A stretch of DNA of 64,000 bases from positions 84,346 through 148,345 of the forward strand of contig NZ_JAHVHW010000005.1 in the NCBI RefSeq assembly GCF_019802055.1, given 5' to 3'. The position numbers were made by a program, and so were the translations under genes. Shown piece after piece: positions 62,709 to 64,000 of this stretch. The DNA comes from Ferrimonas balearica. Lineage in GTDB: Bacteria; Pseudomonadota; Gammaproteobacteria; Enterobacterales; Shewanellaceae. The notes under the pieces were generated by a model. The model worked only from the letters and a program-made list of their open reading frames with translations. It ran no database searches and was not told the DNA's origin. Each line of letters starts with the position of its first letter. Positions within the stretch are counted from its first letter, which is position 1.

Positions 62709-63137
62709 TCAGCGGGCTTGGCTGAGCAGCAGTTGGTAGATCAGCTGGTCGTGGCTTTGCAGTTCAAAGTTGATCGCTTCGCCCTCTGCATTGGTGAGCG
62801 TCATCTCTGGTGTGGCCGCCCGCTTCTTAGCATCAGTCAGGCTGTTTACCTCTGGCCAGCTCAGCTGGTATTGCCCCTCATTCGAGGCATCAAACACCAG
62901 ATAGAATTCCGGAGAACGCACGGTTTCATGATCCTCCGCGCTCAGCTGGAAAATGGTTTCGTAGCGCAGTTCCAGTACCTGCTTGCCCGGTGCCAACTCG
63001 AGTTGGCCACCATATTGGGTGTGCGCCTCACCATTGTGGGAGAGCAGCGTCAGGTTGGGATCCAACTGGATCTCAGCGGCCTGAGACAGAGAGGCAAACA
63101 GGGTCAGGGTTGCGGCAAAAGCAGTCAGGGATTTCAT
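62709..63137 (-). CDS. DUF2057-family secreted protein
   Basis: This 142-residue protein has a signal peptide (MKSLTAFAATLTLFASLSQA) and the DUF2057 (YccT-like) pattern EIQLDPNLTLLSHNGEAHTQ, PGKQVLELRYETIF and SPEFYLVFDAS. ATG 63137 gives the signal peptide; the longer frame to 63203 does not. It may be a periplasmic or surface protein of unknown role. It lies 62 bases downstream of the small secreted protein gene. Confidence 0.83.
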   Translation of the reverse strand: MKSLTAFAATLTLFASLSQAAEIQLDPNLTLLSHNGEAHTQYGGQLELAPGKQVLELRYETIFQLSAEDHETVRSPEFYLVFDASNEGQYQLSWPEVNSLTDAKKRAATPEMTLTNAEGEAINFELQSHDQLIYQLLLSQAR

Positions 63138-63199
63138 CAGGTGTACTCCAATCAATTCAATAAAAATGTTGTGGCCGTTGGGCCGGATTGAGGTTGGAG

Positions 63200-63544
63200 T
63201 CAAACGATGGGGACCACCCAGGGAGTGGCCTGTGGTGCATCAGGTACCACTGGCAACAGAGCGTTAATCGGTGTGCTCGCTGCCGCCACGGAAGTGTGAA
63301 GGTTGGCGGCGGGCAAAGCGGAGTAAACGACGTGACAGTGTGGATCGGAACACTGATCATCCCACCCGGTACAGTCGATGGGGCTGCTCTCATCCATATG
63401 GTGATCGCACAGCATCATCGCTTGTGATTCGGTATGACCGAAACCGGAGGCTGGCGATGCCATTGCCTGGCCGATACTGAGCGTCAGTGTCAGCAGCAGA
63501 AGCAGCAAAGTGTATGGCCAGCGGCGTGTGGAATTTTTCATCAT
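63200..63544 (-). CDS. Small secreted protein, unknown
   Basis: This 114-residue protein has a signal peptide (TLLLLLLTLTLSIGQAMA, cut near residue 30). The mature part has four Cys and several His (MLCDHHMDESSPIDCTGW, DDQCSDPHCHVVY), which suggests disulfides or metal binding. No family was recognised. The start may be 63544 or 63541. It precedes the DUF2057 gene on the same strand. Confidence 0.65.
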   Translation of the reverse strand: MMKNSTRRWPYTLLLLLLTLTLSIGQAMASPASGFGHTESQAMMLCDHHMDESSPIDCTGWDDQCSDPHCHVVYSALPAANLHTSVAAASTPINALLPVVPDAPQATPWVVPIV

Positions 63545-64000
63545 GGGGTGAGCTTAATCCCTCCTCCAACAGGAGGCTCAATAGCCCAAATAAAAAAATG
63601 GGCCAAAGAGCCTATTTTTATTGTCAGTCTTAAACCACCTCCTATGGAGGTGGTGATCGTTTCCTCGGGGCTCTGCCCGTAGAGTTGGGATTTCTAAATA
63701 TTTTCGCGTAAACGAATAAGCAGAATTGCCACGAAATCGAATCCATTTTGATGTTGTCCGCCGGTCTTTCACGGCGAAAGCCGTCCCCCTTCGCCGACTC
63801 GCGGCGCCGAGCGGGAGCGACTGGGAATGAAGCCGAGGGCCATGGAAGGCCCGAGTGGCCAGCCGAGCATGGGTGAACGCCGATAGGCGTGAACGCGGAG
63901 CCATGGAGGGCGGAGCCGGCTTTTTGGAAAGGGTATGGATAGCCCTTTCCAAAAACGAGTCTGGCCAGAGCTGAAATGGAAAGGAGAGGGAGCGAGGGGC
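63545..64000. other. Hairpin-rich stretch without a recognisable gene
   Basis: No supported coding frame is seen in the last 456 bases. Structures include a 9-base stem (63634-63642 and 63646-63654), a 5-base stem at 63837-63852, a 5-base stem at 63877-63890 with GATA loop, and a 13-base perfect stem (63921-63933 and 63943-63955). The motif GCCATGGA occurs twice (63839-63846 and 63900-63907). It may be an intergenic repeat, an RNA or the edge of a mobile element that continues to the right. Confidence 0.4.

Noticed and set aside
63921..63955. Terminator reading of the perfect 13-base stem
   Set aside because: The stem is flanked by T5 before and A5 after on both strands, so it lacks the T-run that must follow a terminator stem.

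Overview
The window is a gammaproteobacterial chromosome segment of fairly high GC, estimated by eye at 57-60%. Gene content and protein style resemble Alteromonadales such as Ferrimonas or Shewanella relatives; the genus is an inference. The housekeeping backbone follows the enterobacterial order spoT-rpoZ-gmk ... yicC-rph-pyrE-slmA-dut-coaBC-radC-rpmB-rpmG-mutM-coaD ... waaA. Accessory blocks interrupt it. I saw no tRNA, rRNA, CRISPR array or intact transposase gene.

Layout: (1) 1-1130, minus strand: spoT (5' end only, TTG start), rpoZ and gmk. (2) 1398-1877: a Dps-type ferritin. (3) 16427 down to 1892, minus strand: a 12-gene exopolysaccharide operon for Wzx/Wzy-type assembly. Most of its genes overlap by 1-14 bases. 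It starts with a tyrosine-kinase-like ATPase and continues with a Wza-like exporter, a Wzz-like co-polymerase, a priming glycosyltransferase fused to a PilZ-like tail, a polymerase/ligase, glycosyltransferases, an OmpA-WD40-SUMF1 fusion lipid-independent envelope protein, a flippase and an HPr-kinase-like protein. (4) 16639-19879: yicC, then a four-gene envelope set (CsgG, a small lipoprotein, DUF4810, DUF799). (5) 20057-27163: rph-pyrE, slmA, dut, coaBC, radC, ribosomal proteins L28 and L33, mutM and coaD. A Fur-box/terminator pair in the rpmG-downstream gap suggests an iron-controlled small RNA. (6) 27188-40599: a lipopolysaccharide core region with several glycosyltransferases, a glycerol-phosphate module (TagD-like, LicD-like and TagB/TagF-like proteins), UDP-glucose dehydrogenase and a UDP-uronate epimerase, a heptosyltransferase, Kdo kinase and Kdo transferase. 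(7) 40760-43752: a TetR regulator, then kbl and tdh for threonine breakdown. (8) 43909-49888: a first heavy-metal RND efflux operon. (9) 50119-52359: glpE-glpG, a FliL-like protein and ubiC. (10) 52501-59716: a copper block with a Cys/His-rich periplasmic protein, a three-repeat metal-binding protein, a CusB carrying four metal-binding repeats, CusA, a CueR-type regulator and CueP. (11) 59901-63544: a histidine-rich DUF4382 lipoprotein behind a perfect FNR box, two PepSY membrane proteins (one fused to a ferredoxin), a DUF2057 protein and a small secreted protein. (12) 63545-64000: a hairpin-rich stretch without a recognisable gene.

The window is dominated by the cell envelope (exopolysaccharide, LPS core, lipoproteins) and by metal handling (two RND pumps, copper binding, possible iron reduction). 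The parts I find most unusual are the amplified metal-binding repeats, the priming transferase-PilZ fusion, the OmpA-WD40-SUMF1 protein, the Fur-controlled RNA candidate, the FNR-box gene and the glycerol-phosphate LPS module.
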